Notes: a model not told the origin generated them from the sequence alone. DNA of 40,637 bases from Bdellovibrio bacteriovorus (GCF_001592745.1 NZ_LUKD01000010.1:1-40637); one strand, 5' to 3'. Counted from the first letter of the stretch, positions 1 to 8,342 are shown. Translations and numbers: made by a program.

Positions 1-1
1 T

Positions 2-706
2 GCGGAAGAACCAGTTCGTCCTCAGGTTCCGACGACACCTTCCCAATATGCGGCATTAAACGAGGCTATTAAATCGCAAAGTGATGAAAAGATTTATCAG
101 GCAGCGACCCAGATCCTCACTCAGTCTCCGAATGATGCTAAGGCTTTGAATGCTTTGGCGATGTATCACTATAAGCGCGGTCGTTACGATCTTTGCCGCT
201 ACTTGCTTTCTAAAGCCATTAGCTCAAGCCCGAAAATGGCAGAGCTTCATTCGAACTTAGGTATCGTACAGCTGGCACAAGGTGAAAGAAGAGACGCCAT
301 CAAATCTTTCCGTAAGGCTTTGGATATCAATAACGACGAAGCAGTCGCCGCAGCCAACCTCGGCGCAATCTATGTGCAAGAGAAGGACTATGGCAAAGCG
401 CAAGTCGTTCTTGAGACGGCGTACAAACGTGGCGTGCGTGATCCGCGTGTATTGAATAATTATGCGATCGCATTATCAGCTCATCGCAAGTATGACAAAG
501 CTGCAGATCTTTATGCGCAGATTTTGAAAGACAACGGCAATAACAAAGAAGCTCTCTATAATTATGCAACACTGCTAGTGGAAAATATGGGCAAGTATCA
601 AGAGGGACTGGACGTCATTAACAGACTAAAGTTTGTAGGTGGGCCTTCAGATACTCGGAATAAAATTATTGCTTTGGAAAATAAGGCGAAAGCTGGTTTA
701 AAATAG
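2..706 (+). CDS. TPR-repeat protein of the Glt/Agl-type cluster, 5' partial
   Basis: The reading frame is open to the left edge of the window, so the start lies outside; the first internal start-like codon (TTG at 146) is unlikely to be the real one. About 234 residues are visible. They contain several tetratricopeptide repeats, for example the stretches beginning AELHSNLGIVQLAQGERRDA, AVAAANLGAIYVQEKDYGKA and RVLNNYAIALSAHRKYDKA, each with the TPR spacing of G/A/Y residues. TPR arrays are protein-protein docking scaffolds. The gene runs directly into a small exported protein and then an FHA/TonB-tail protein and TolQ/TolR-like genes, a context resembling the Myxococcus glt/agl gliding genes, where GltE (AglT) is a TPR protein. 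Equivalence to GltE is inferred from position and fold. The missing N-terminus prevents a call on signal peptide or lipoprotein status. Confidence 0.85.
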   Translation, partial: AEEPVRPQVPTTPSQYAALNEAIKSQSDEKIYQAATQILTQSPNDAKALNALAMYHYKRGRYDLCRYLLSKAISSSPKMAELHSNLGIVQLAQGERRDAIKSFRKALDINNDEAVAAANLGAIYVQEKDYGKAQVVLETAYKRGVRDPRVLNNYAIALSAHRKYDKAADLYAQILKDNGNNKEALYNYATLLVENMGKYQEGLDVINRLKFVGGPSDTRNKIIALENKAKAGLK

Positions 707-721
707 GTGAAGGTGGAAACT

Positions 722-1030
722 ATGTTGCGATTGGTTAAACAACTTACTGTAATGGTGGCAATGATCTTGGCTTTTGACGTGAGCTTTGCCCAATCAACCA
801 GTCGTTCATCCACTACAACCACGACAACGACGACGGTTAAAAAAGAAAGAAAGGCGACGCTGAACTTCGAAGACGAATTGATCGAAGGTTCTACGCAAAA
901 GCCGGATCTTTTCTATCTCTTCCAAAAGAAGAATTTTAACTACAAAAGATTGATTAAGCTTAGAGAAAACTTTTTACCCGAGATGAGACGTACAACAGAA
1001 GATATTCAGCGGGTTCGGGGTGGTAATTGA
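722..1030 (+). CDS. Small exported protein of unknown function
   Basis: This is a 102-residue protein if started at ATG 722, which has a purine-rich site (GAAGGTGG) a few bases upstream. A GTG at 707 directly after the previous stop is the alternative and adds five residues. The N-terminus is a typical Sec signal: positive residues (R3, K7), a hydrophobic core (about residues 8-18) and a likely cleavage after SFA near residue 23. A Ser/Thr-rich patch with eight consecutive threonines follows, then a charged region rich in Lys, Arg, Glu and Phe. No known domain is recognised. Its stop overlaps the TTG start of the FHA protein by four bases, so the two are translationally coupled, and it probably acts in the periplasm with the TPR and FHA/TonB-tail proteins. 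Confidence 0.75.
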   Translation: MLRLVKQLTVMVAMILAFDVSFAQSTSRSSTTTTTTTTVKKERKATLNFEDELIEGSTQKPDLFYLFQKKNFNYKRLIKLRENFLPEMRRTTEDIQRVRGGN

Positions 1031-3132
1031 GAGCGCCTTTAATATTTAGAATTTTCAAAAACAATCAGCTCGTCGGTGTTAAGCAGTTTGATCAAGATCA
1101 GATCGTGATCGGTCATAACGCCGAAGTGCATTTGGATTTAGACGGTGACGGAGTTTCTCCGATTCACTGTTTGATTGAGTTGCGCGACAGCGGTTACTAC
1201 GTCTGTGACTTAGGTTCTTTTTCTGGAACATTTAAAAATGGTCAGGCGGTCTTAGATGAAGCCGTCAGTTCCGGTGATGAAATCGAGGTCGGTCCTTTCA
1301 AAATTGCATTCTTCGTTGGAGTTCCGAAACCAAAAGTGACTCCGGGGCAAGCCGTGACGGCAGCGCCGGTGATCCCCGAGGCTCCGCCCGTGAAGGTTGA
1401 AAAACCTGCGGCAGCACCAATGCCTCCGGCGGCGGTTGTAAAAACAGAAGAAATCAAAGTTGCTCCGCCGGTAATTCCAGTGGAAGCACCTAAAGTGGAA
1501 GAAAAGCCGGTTATTACGGCTGCTCCGGTGAAACCAGAAATTCGCCGTGAACGCACTTCGTATAAGAAACTTAAAAAATCAAAAACTTTTGCTCCGCCAA
1601 GTGAAGTGCAGGATCTTCGCACGCACTTGAAGCCGGGTAAAGGAAACACCGTTGAAGTCCTTGTAACGTGGAAAGAGCGTATTCTTACGACTTATCACTT
1701 TAAAGGAAACAAAACTATCCGCGTAAACGCGGGTGGTGATCACTCCGTTTCTCTGCCAGATGGACTTGTTCCTCGCAATTTCCCCTTATTGGATTTAGCG
1801 GGTGGATTGAAAGTCAATACGACAGCAGATATGGGTGTAGAGCTTGTATCTTCAGCCGGAATTCAACCGGTTGAAGATTTAGCTCGTAATGGAAAAGCTC
1901 AACGTGGTGGACAAGGTTACAGCGTACGCGTTGATCAGAATGAAATGTTGTGCGTGACTTTGCCGGGTGGAAACATCGGCATCTATGTTCGGTTCGTTCC
2001 GCAGTCTCCCATTGTCCCAATGTTGCCACCGTTGATGTTAACGGGTTCGGAAATGACAGGCGTTGTGATGTCCATCGTGATGGTGTCATTGCTCGCTCTG
2101 TATATTTCGGCAACGATTCCTAAAGATTGGCAAGAAAACAAGCAAGAGGAAGTGCAACGTATTGCTCAAGTGGTCTTCACAAACCCACCACCAGCAGCAA
2201 CTCCAGTACCGACACCTCCTCCACCAACGCCTCCGCCAGTAGCGCCGACTCCGACGCCAACTCCTTCGCCGACGCCACAAAAAGTCGTGGTTTCAGATCA
2301 AACGAAGGAAGCGCAGAAGAAGGGGCAAACGGGCCAGAAAGCACAGAAAGCGCAACAGGCGGCGCGTGCTAGTGAAGTGGCGCCAAAACCAAACGCCAAA
2401 GATCGTACGAAGAAATTCACGTCCACTCGTCAAGGTGGCGCGATTAAGACGGGCAATACGGCAGGGGCCAATGCTCAATCTTCGAATAAAGATCTTTCGA
2501 AAGTGGGACTTTTCAGCGCCTTCGGTGGTGGCGGAAGTCGCGCGAACATCGACAAAGCCTACTCGGGTGCGGGTGAAGTTTTGGGTATGGCTGATAAAGC
2601 GACAGGAACTGCCGGTTTTAACGAAGACCGCGCGGGTAATGATTTAGGTTCGAGATTTAAAGATGCCGGTGCCGGCGGTAAAGGAACTGCCACTCAAGGT
2701 ATCGCCAACATCGGTACTAAGGGACGTGGTTCGGGCCAAGCTGCTTACGGCGCCAGTGATGGATTTGGAAGCAAAACAACGGTCGCCATTGAGGGCGGTG
2801 GTTTTGAAGAGTCCTTCGATGGAACTATTGATAAAGAAGCGATTCGCCGTGTGATTCGTGCGAAAAAACACGAACTGCAAAGCTGTTACGAGCGTGCTCT
2901 GAACACTTTGGAAAAAGGCCGTCGTCTTGAGGGTAAAATCGTATTGGGTTGGGAAATCGTAGCGCAAGGCCAAGCCCGCAACGTGAAGGTGAAGAGTTCA
3001 ACTTTAGGTAACGCCCAAGTTGAGAACTGCATCCGCGATCGTTTGGCAAGCTGGACGTTCCCAGAACCTCCACCAGGTCTTGTGGCCGAAGTGCAGGCGT
3101 ACCCGTTCGTGTTAAACCCAGCTAGTAACTAA
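1027..3132 (+). CDS. FHA-domain protein with one membrane span and AgmX/PglI-type TonB-like C-terminus (GltG-like)
   Basis: The 701-residue protein starts at TTG 1027, overlapping the previous stop (TTGA), with GGGGTGG upstream. Domain order: FHA-like domain at about 1-95 (conserved SPIHC and GSFSGTFKNG, typical of phosphothreonine-reading FHA folds); Pro/Ala/Val/Glu-rich linker at about 100-180; a second beta-rich region at about 195-330; one membrane helix at about 343-364; Pro/Thr-rich periplasm-spanning linker at about 385-419; Gln/Lys-rich then Gly-rich segments; and a C-terminal domain at about 601-701 with two cysteines (QSCYERAL and VENCIRDRL) and a WTFPEPP motif, matching the tail domain of myxobacterial AgmX/PglI. 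The topology puts FHA in the cytoplasm and the tail in the periplasm. With the TolQ/TolR-like genes that follow, it probably transmits proton-motive energy to envelope partners. The GltG assignment is by architecture and neighbourhood. Confidence 0.85.
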   Translation: MRAPLIFRIFKNNQLVGVKQFDQDQIVIGHNAEVHLDLDGDGVSPIHCLIELRDSGYYVCDLGSFSGTFKNGQAVLDEAVSSGDEIEVGPFKIAFFVGVPKPKVTPGQAVTAAPVIPEAPPVKVEKPAAAPMPPAAVVKTEEIKVAPPVIPVEAPKVEEKPVITAAPVKPEIRRERTSYKKLKKSKTFAPPSEVQDLRTHLKPGKGNTVEVLVTWKERILTTYHFKGNKTIRVNAGGDHSVSLPDGLVPRNFPLLDLAGGLKVNTTADMGVELVSSAGIQPVEDLARNGKAQRGGQGYSVRVDQNEMLCVTLPGGNIGIYVRFVPQSPIVPMLPPLMLTGSEMTGVVMSIVMVSLLALYISATIPKDWQENKQEEVQRIAQVVFTNPPPAATPVPTPPPPTPPPVAPTPTPTPSPTPQKVVVSDQTKEAQKKGQTGQKAQKAQQAARASEVAPKPNAKDRTKKFTSTRQGGAIKTGNTAGANAQSSNKDLSKVGLFSAFGGGGSRANIDKAYSGAGEVLGMADKATGTAGFNEDRAGNDLGSRFKDAGAGGKGTATQGIANIGTKGRGSGQAAYGASDGFGSKTTVAIEGGGFEESFDGTIDKEAIRRVIRAKKHELQSCYERALNTLEKGRRLEGKIVLGWEIVAQGQARNVKVKSSTLGNAQVENCIRDRLASWTFPEPPPGLVAEVQAYPFVLNPASN

Positions 3133-3140
3133 TATTTAAA

Positions 3141-3153
3141 CCGACACCGTCGG
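3141..3153 (+). other. Short intergenic hairpin upstream of the TolQ-like gene
   Basis: CCGAC-ACC-GTCGG forms a 5-bp stem with a 3-base loop, followed within a few bases by a run of T. It lies in the 48-base gap between the FHA protein and the TolQ-like gene. It could be a weak attenuator or an mRNA-processing point that separates expression of the two genes. The stem is short and the T-run overlaps the approach to a strong ribosome binding site. Confidence 0.35.
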
Positions 3154-3180
3154 ATAAGATTTTTTTAAGGAGGAGTCCCC

Positions 3181-3846
3181 GTGAACCCAACAGTAACAGC
3201 AGACAACATGAATTTCATCCAGCGTGCTTTCGCTGAGGGTGGCTTCGTCATGTACGTAATCGCGGTCATCGCTATTTTGGCTTTGTTCGTGATCGTAGAA
3301 AGACTGATGAAACTAAAAAACCTTTCTGTGGATAAAAAAGAATTCACAGATCAAATTTTCCGCATGGTTGTTGCCGGTGATCTTCGCCAGGCGATCAGCT
3401 ATTGCGATGCTCGTCCAGCTCCTTTGACTAACACGGTGAAAGCCGGTCTTGTTCAGGCGATGAACAAACGCCCTGACGAAGAAGTTCAAGTGGCGATGGA
3501 TGCAGCGGTGATGAGAGAAATGCCAAAAGTAGAAGGTTGGACATCCTTCCTTGCTGTCTTCGGTAACGTCGCCGTACTTGCCGGTCTTCTTGGAACTATC
3601 ATCGGTATGATCGGTTCATTCCGTGCCGTGGCGGCTGCGGATCCAGCGACAAAAGCTTTGGAACTTTCAAAAGGTATTTCGCATGCCTTGAACTGTACTG
3701 CTTTCGGTCTTTTGGTAGCGATCATCTCTATCGTTGCTTACGGTTTGTTCCAGCATCGCATTCAAAAAACAGAGAACGAAGTTGTTGAAACAAGCATGAG
3801 TCTTTTGAATCTGGTAGTTGCTAATAGAGAAAAGATTAAAGACTAA
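3181..3846 (+). CDS. TolQ/ExbB/MotA-family proton channel subunit (AglR-like)
   Basis: The 221-residue inner-membrane protein starts at GTG 3181 behind an excellent site (AAGGAGGAG, spacing about 6). It has three predicted membrane helices at about 22-42, 125-147 and 168-191, the usual TolQ/ExbB topology with a large cytoplasmic loop between helices 1 and 2. The motif GLLGTIIGMIGSF in helix 2 and NCTAFGLLVAI in helix 3 carry the conserved pore threonines (T139, T173). Such proteins form the pentameric stator of a proton-driven motor with a TolR/ExbD dimer, encoded immediately downstream. In Myxococcus the corresponding AglR-AglQ-AglS motor drives gliding. Here the pairing with an FHA/TonB-tail protein argues for the same class of machine, though a Tol- or Ton-like housekeeping role cannot be excluded from sequence alone. 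Confidence 0.9.
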   Translation: MNPTVTADNMNFIQRAFAEGGFVMYVIAVIAILALFVIVERLMKLKNLSVDKKEFTDQIFRMVVAGDLRQAISYCDARPAPLTNTVKAGLVQAMNKRPDEEVQVAMDAAVMREMPKVEGWTSFLAVFGNVAVLAGLLGTIIGMIGSFRAVAAADPATKALELSKGISHALNCTAFGLLVAIISIVAYGLFQHRIQKTENEVVETSMSLLNLVVANREKIKD

Positions 3847-3865
3847 GTCATCTTAGAGGTTTTCA

Positions 3866-4342
3866 ATGGCTCACATAGATAGTGGCGATTCCAGCGGCAG
3901 AAAAAAGAATATCGAGTTGAATCTCGTGCCTTTCATCGACTTGATGAGCGTGCTTATCACGTTCCTCTTGATCACGGCCGTATGGACTCAAGTGTCTATG
4001 ATTCAAATTGGCAGTTCTCTTTATGGGAAGAAGTCCGACACTCAACCGAATCCGACACCTCCACCCAATGCCGACGTGGTATTGAAAGTGGATGTGAAGG
4101 AGGGCGGTTATGTCTTAACTGTTGGAAGACAAGTGATCAGTCTTCCTATGGTGAACGAACAATTTGACGACGCGGGCCTTGTCGCACAATTGCAACGCGT
4201 GAAGCAGCTTTATCCGGAAAAAGTGGATGCAGTAGTGAGCGTTGCAGATGCCATTCCTTATGAACAGCTTATTAAAGCCATGGATAATTGCTTAAGCGCC
4301 GGCTTTTCCGCAATTTCTGTCGCAACAGGAGGGCCTCAATAA
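3866..4342 (+). CDS. ExbD/TolR-family protein 1 (AglQ/AglS-like)
   Basis: The 158-residue protein has a short cytoplasmic tail, one membrane helix at about 23-45 and a periplasmic domain. The motif NLVPFIDLMSVLITFLL carries the essential proton-path aspartate (D25) of the ExbD/TolR family. The start ATG 3866 is preceded by AGAGG. The last codon overlaps the ATG of the second ExbD-like gene by one base (TAATG), so the two are translationally coupled. It should form the moving core of a proton-driven motor inside the TolQ-like ring encoded just upstream. Two different TolR-like subunits after one TolQ-like gene is the arrangement seen in myxobacterial gliding motors (R, Q, S). Confidence 0.9.
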   Translation: MAHIDSGDSSGRKKNIELNLVPFIDLMSVLITFLLITAVWTQVSMIQIGSSLYGKKSDTQPNPTPPPNADVVLKVDVKEGGYVLTVGRQVISLPMVNEQFDDAGLVAQLQRVKQLYPEKVDAVVSVADAIPYEQLIKAMDNCLSAGFSAISVATGGPQ

Positions 4343-4932
4343 TGGCCATCTTTAGACCTGGCGAAAGACATCGTTATCATAATATTTTAAGCAAACGAAA
4401 AGGGAAGCGTGACGTAACGGCTTTGTTGTCTCTGACGGCGATGGTGGATATGTTTACGGTTCTCGTGATCTTTCTTTTGCAGAACTACAATGCTACGGGC
4501 GAAATTCTTTATATCCCTAAAGAAGTTGTTCTTCCTAAAGCATCGAGCGTGCGTGAGCTTAAACCTGCGCATGTCGTAACTATTTCGAATAAAGAAATCC
4601 TTCTGGATAAAGACACTGTCGCGACTTTCGAGGAAGTCAAAGCGGCAGAAGATTGGAATATCCAAAGACTGAAAGAATCTTTGCAAGAGGCTTTGGCGAA
4701 GTCCAAAGCGGAACAGGAAAGCAAACTTCAAAACAAAATTCGCGACGTTGTTGAAACAACACGTGGCGAAGTCGAAGAAGATCCAAATGCTTGGAGTAAA
4801 GTGACTATCCAAGCCGATAAAGGCGTGGATTTCTTAACTGTTAAGAAAGTCTTATTTACGGTGACAGAGGCGGGCGCAGGCGAGATTAATTTCGCAGTGA
4901 CTAAACAGCCTCAAGAATCGACTTCCAATTAA
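4342..4932 (+). CDS. ExbD/TolR-family protein 2 (AglS/AglQ-like)
   Basis: The frame is open from 4288, but the real start is ATG 4342: it overlaps the previous stop and sits behind GGAGGG at about 4328-4333. This gives 196 residues beginning MAIFRPGERH. One membrane helix lies at about 29-48 and contains the family aspartate in SLTAMVDMFTVLVIFLL (D36). A Lys/Glu-rich, probably coiled-coil region (about 95-140) and a TolR-like periplasmic fold with a VTIQADKGVDFLTVKKVLFTV-type segment follow. It differs clearly from the first ExbD-like protein in its longer basic N-terminus and charged insertion, so the motor probably uses a heterodimer. It is the last gene of this cluster; lptC begins 22 bases later. 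Confidence 0.9.
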   Translation: MAIFRPGERHRYHNILSKRKGKRDVTALLSLTAMVDMFTVLVIFLLQNYNATGEILYIPKEVVLPKASSVRELKPAHVVTISNKEILLDKDTVATFEEVKAAEDWNIQRLKESLQEALAKSKAEQESKLQNKIRDVVETTRGEVEEDPNAWSKVTIQADKGVDFLTVKKVLFTVTEAGAGEINFAVTKQPQESTSN

Positions 4933-4954
4933 AATTCCGATATGATGCGCAAAT

Positions 4955-5980
4955 ATGGCGAAATTTAAGAATCTCATATTTGCTGCACTTCTCATCATTC
5001 TGTTTGTTGAGATTCTGATTATTTTCCCAAACCGTCTTGAACATGAAGATGAAGCTGAAGTTCGTAAGCGCGTCGAAGCGCAAGAGCAGTTGGCTAAAGA
5101 ACGCGATGAAGCTATCAAGCGCGGTGAAAAGCCCCCTGAACAACCAAGCAGTCTCATGGAGCAAAAGATGCAGGGCGTGCATCTTGTTGAAAGTCAGCAA
5201 GGCACTCGTGATTGGGAGCTTTTTGCTGTCTCTGCCGAGGGAAGCCAGACGGAAGGCACTTGGAAGCTTCGCCAGGTGCGCGTCCTATTTTACAACAAAG
5301 AAAAAGTGGAGTTCACGGTGACCGGAGATACCGGCACTATCAACGACAAAACAAAAGATTTGAGCGTTGAAGGAAACGTGGTGACCCGCTCTGAAAATGG
5401 ATACATTTTTAAGACGCCTTCGATCTATTACTCTTCTAAAACCCGTCAGATTGACAGCCCTGAAGAGGTTGTAATGCAAGGACCCGCGGATAATTCGGGG
5501 GGAGGCATGAATCTGAAGGGGCACCGTATGAAGGTGCTCGTGGATCAGTCGAAAATGTTGATTCAAGATCGAGTCAGTGCTGAAAAACCTCTTAAAGACG
5601 GAAAAAAGTTTGATATCGTAGCGGACGGTGCAGAATTCAGTGGAAAACACAACGAGGCGAAGTTTTTCGGCAAGGTTCGTATGAACTACGACAACATGAA
5701 GCTGGAAGGGCCGGCCGCCTCGTTTCTTTACGATCGCGCTTCGAACTTTCTGGGATCCGTCGCCGTCACCGGTGGCGTGCGCGTTAGTGATGTGGATAAA
5801 TTTGCGACATCTGAGAGTGTGAACCTGGACCTTTTAGCCGATAAATACACCTTTAAAGGTCGTCCGAAGGTTATTCAGAACAATGACGAGCTCACAGGCG
5901 AGGAAATCATCTTTCTTGAGGGCGGAAAAAAGGTTAAAGTAGAACGAGTACGTGCCCGCGTGGAGAACAAAGAACAATGA
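4955..5980 (+). CDS. LPS transport protein, apparent LptC-LptA fusion
   Basis: This is a 341-residue protein with one N-terminal membrane helix (about 4-24), a charged Glu/Lys linker, and two successive OstA/LptC-like beta domains. Residues about 70-200 look like LptC ([10 protein letters not shown], then VTGDTGTIN and [10 protein letters not shown]). Residues about 205-330 look like LptA, ending with [19 protein letters not shown], the usual end of the LptA beta-jellyroll. E. coli LptC is about 190 residues and LptA about 185, so 341 fits one anchored two-domain protein. LptC/LptA pass lipopolysaccharide from the inner-membrane LptBFG transporter across the periplasm to LptD. The stop overlaps the lptB start (ATGA). 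No separate lptA is seen between here and lptB. The fusion reading is inference from length and repeated fold; a single long LptC is the alternative. Confidence 0.75.
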   Translation: MAKFKNLIFAALLIILFVEILIIFPNRLEHEDEAEVRKRVEAQEQLAKERDEAIKRGEKPPEQPSSLMEQKMQGVHLVESQQGTRDWELFAVSAEGSQTEGTWKLRQVRVLFYNKEKVEFTVTGDTGTINDKTKDLSVEGNVVTRSENGYIFKTPSIYYSSKTRQIDSPEEVVMQGPADNSGGGMNLKGHRMKVLVDQSKMLIQDRVSAEKPLKDGKKFDIVADGAEFSGKHNEAKFFGKVRMNYDNMKLEGPAASFLYDRASNFLGSVAVTGGVRVSDVDKFATSESVNLDLLADKYTFKGRPKVIQNNDELTGEEIIFLEGGKKVKVERVRARVENKEQ

Positions 5981-6699
5981 GCATGCTCACCATCAAAGAC
6001 ATTTCTAAATCTTTCAAAAAACGCAAAGTCGTTGATGGCGTTTCTTTTTCCGTCGAATCCGGGCAAGTCGTGGGTTTATTGGGACCGAACGGAGCGGGTA
6101 AAACGACCTCGTTCTATATGGTGGTTGGCTTAGTGCAATCGGACTCGGGCACGATCAACATTGATGAAACGAATATCTCGTCAGAACCAATGTATCGCCG
6201 CGCGCGAGTGGGTTTGAGTTATCTCGCGCAAGAGCCCAGCATCTTCAGAAAACTGACGGTGGCTGAAAATATCACGGTGGCCTTAGAGGCCCATGGGTAC
6301 TCGGGCGCTCAACGGTCAGAAAAATTAGAACAATTAATTGGTGATTTCCATGTCGGTCATATTCGCGATAGTTACGGTTACGCCCTATCGGGTGGTGAAC
6401 GTCGTCGTGTTGAAATCGCTCGCGCTTTAGCGGGATCACCGAAGTTCCTTTTGCTCGATGAGCCCTTTGCGGGGATCGACCCAATTGCGGTCGCTGACAT
6501 TCAGAATATCATCCGCGACCTTAAGGCCAAAGGTATAGGAGTTCTTATCACGGATCATAACGTGCGTGAGACTTTGGGTATTTGCGATTATGCTTATATT
6601 CTGAAGGACGGGAAGATTCAGGTTAGCGGAAGTTCTGATGAAATCGCAAATTCTGAGTTGGCTCGCAAATTCTATCTTGGGGAAAACTTTAAGTTATAA
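5977..6699 (+). CDS. lptB: LPS export ABC transporter ATP-binding protein LptB
   Basis: This 240-residue ATPase is a complete ABC domain: Walker [10 protein letters not shown] at 36-44, a Q-loop ([14 protein letters not shown]), signature [15 protein letters not shown], Walker [14 protein letters not shown] and an H-loop (LITDHNV). The Q-loop and the C-terminal segment [10 protein letters not shown] are characteristic of LptB rather than of branched amino acid transporters. It powers extraction of lipopolysaccharide from the inner membrane with LptF/LptG, which are not in the window. The start overlaps the lptCA stop, so the two are co-translated. The order lpt genes, then rpoN, is widely conserved in Proteobacteria, which supports the call. 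Confidence 0.95.
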   Translation: MSMLTIKDISKSFKKRKVVDGVSFSVESGQVVGLLGPNGAGKTTSFYMVVGLVQSDSGTINIDETNISSEPMYRRARVGLSYLAQEPSIFRKLTVAENITVALEAHGYSGAQRSEKLEQLIGDFHVGHIRDSYGYALSGGERRRVEIARALAGSPKFLLLDEPFAGIDPIAVADIQNIIRDLKAKGIGVLITDHNVRETLGICDYAYILKDGKIQVSGSSDEIANSELARKFYLGENFKL

Positions 6700-6740
6700 T
6701 TCTATAGACGCGCTCTTGTGCGCACGAAAGGATACTCTTA

Positions 6741-8171
6741 ATGGCTCTCAGACAGACCATGAACCTGAGCCAGTCTCTGGTGATCACGCCGCAGCTGCAA
6801 CAGGCGATCAAGCTTTTGCAGATGTCGCGTATGGAATTGGAGTCTGCGGTTCGTTCTGAGCTGGAAGAAAATCCTATTCTTGAAGAAGCAGAAACCCTCA
6901 AGGAAGAAGATCTTCAGCGCACAAAAGAAGCTGCAACTGAAGTGGAGCACTCTGAAGCTCCTGATCACAACGTTCAAGATCCCCAGAAGCAAGATGAGTT
7001 CGAGTGGGAATCCTACATCGAAGCCAACCAAAAGCCTCCTCAATCAGGAATGGCGGGCTCTGAAGAGATCATGAACTATGAGAACGTCATCACGGCGTCT
7101 CAAACTCTTCATGACCATCTTTATTGGCAAGTAAAAATGAACGGCTTTTCCGAAGAAGAGGAAAGAGCCGCAGACGCTTTGATCGGCGCGATCGATGACG
7201 AAGGCTATATCAAAGTTCCCCTTGAGCAAATCGCCGAAGAAGAAAAGCTGGATCTGGGTCTTTTGGAAGACACATTGACGTTGATTCACGAGTTCGATCC
7301 TCCGGGTGTCGGTGCTCGTGATCTAAAAGAGTGCCTTTTGATTCAAGCAAAGCACTTGGAAGAAGACACTCATGATCTTGTCAGCTTGATCAATAATCAC
7401 CTAAAGGATCTTGAAAAAAAGAACTACGAAGCGATCGCAAAAGCCTTAAGCCGTGACGTTGAAGACGTTATCGAGATGTGTAAAATCATCTATGCGATGG
7501 ACCCGAAGCCGGGCCGTGCTTTCGTTAGCAGTGACACACACTATGTGACACCGGACGTTTACGTGTACAAAGTGGGCGACGATTACGTTGTCTCTTTGAA
7601 CGAAGACGGTTTACCTCGTTTGAAGATTTCGAATTTCTATAAAAACATGCTCAAAGGTGGAAAATCCACCGGCGATAAAACTCAAGACTATATCCAAGAC
7701 AAATTGCGTTCCGCAGTTTGGTTGATTAAGTCAATCCATCAAAGACAGCGTACGATTTACAAGGTGGCTGAATCCATCGTAAAACACCAGCGCGAGTTCT
7801 TTGAAAAAGGATCTGAGTATCTAAAACCGATGGTTTTGCGAGATATCGCCAATGACATCGGCATGCATGAATCGACAGTGAGTCGTGTGACGACGGCGAA
7901 ATACGTGCACACACCGCAAGGGATTTACGAGCTAAAATACTTCTTTAACTCAGGGATCAGTTCTTCAGATGGTGATGCTTTGGCGTCCGAGTCGGTGAAG
8001 ATTAAGATCAAAGATCTTGTAGCTAAAGAAGATCCTAAGAATCCGCTTTCGGATCAGAAGATTGTGGATCTTCTGAAGGTGGAGGGGATTCAGATTGCTC
8101 GTCGTACGGTTGCTAAATACCGCGATATGCTTAAGATTCTTCCTTCTTCTCAGCGTAAGAAGTACTTCTAG
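6741..8171 (+). CDS. rpoN: RNA polymerase sigma-54 factor RpoN
   Basis: The 476-residue protein has full sigma-54 layout: Gln/Leu-rich region I at the N-terminus (LSQSLVITPQLQQAIKLLQM, the activator-interacting part), an acidic region II (about 45-110), a core-binding domain, a helix-turn-helix region (DIANDIGMHESTVSRVT), and the RpoN box ARRTVAKYRD at 453-462 that reads the -24 element. Length matches the family (about 470-490). The ATG follows AAAGGA at a usable distance. A TATAAT hexamer at 6695-6700, overlapping the lptB stop, could be part of a private promoter, but no good -35 element accompanies it. Sigma-54 genes need AAA+ enhancer-binding activators, none of which lie in this window. 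Confidence 0.97.
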   Translation: MALRQTMNLSQSLVITPQLQQAIKLLQMSRMELESAVRSELEENPILEEAETLKEEDLQRTKEAATEVEHSEAPDHNVQDPQKQDEFEWESYIEANQKPPQSGMAGSEEIMNYENVITASQTLHDHLYWQVKMNGFSEEEERAADALIGAIDDEGYIKVPLEQIAEEEKLDLGLLEDTLTLIHEFDPPGVGARDLKECLLIQAKHLEEDTHDLVSLINNHLKDLEKKNYEAIAKALSRDVEDVIEMCKIIYAMDPKPGRAFVSSDTHYVTPDVYVYKVGDDYVVSLNEDGLPRLKISNFYKNMLKGGKSTGDKTQDYIQDKLRSAVWLIKSIHQRQRTIYKVAESIVKHQREFFEKGSEYLKPMVLRDIANDIGMHESTVSRVTTAKYVHTPQGIYELKYFFNSGISSSDGDALASESVKIKIKDLVAKEDPKNPLSDQKIVDLLKVEGIQIARRTVAKYRDMLKILPSSQRKKYF

Positions 8172-8189
8172 TTAGTTCCCGGAGTGCGC

Positions 8190-8342
8190 GTTTGCTTGAA
8201 GGGGGGGCTTGGTAAAACCCCATGCTTCGAGCGGCACGCATCCGTGCTCAGTCGCCGCCGCGCTTTGCGCGGTTCGCGCCATCGTGGCGCCGGCGAAGGC
8301 CGCTCTTCGATGGGGTTTTACCAAGCCCCCCTTCAAGCAAAC
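8190..8342. repeat. Large structured inverted repeat (giant hairpin with three apical hairpins)
   Basis: Two arms of 32-33 bases are complementary end to end: 8190-8222 (starting GTTTGCTTGAAG) and 8311-8342 (ending CTTCAAGCAAAC). The only difference is one extra G in the left arm (seven G against six C). Inside lies a second 7-bp stem, GAGCGGC (8229-8235) with GCCGCTC (8299-8305), and three GC-rich hairpins: GCACG-CATC-CGTGC (8234-8247), CCGCGC-TTT-GCGCGG (8258-8272) and GCGCC-ATCGT-GGCGC (8276-8290). The whole is about 153 bp and sits 18 bases after the rpoN stop. No T-run follows, so it is not a plain terminator. It resembles palindromic dispersed elements or a structured RNA. Open frames across it (for example 8184-8486) have no homology-like features and are judged spurious. 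Confidence 0.8.

Noticed and set aside
2179-2283. Proline-codon-rich tract in the FHA protein as a DNA repeat
   Set aside because: The repetition comes from Pro/Thr codons of a periplasmic linker and is explained by the protein.
4288-4341. Longer N-terminus for the second ExbD-like gene
   Set aside because: ATG 4342 has a better ribosome site and overlaps the preceding stop; the extra 18 residues overlap the coding end of the first ExbD-like gene.
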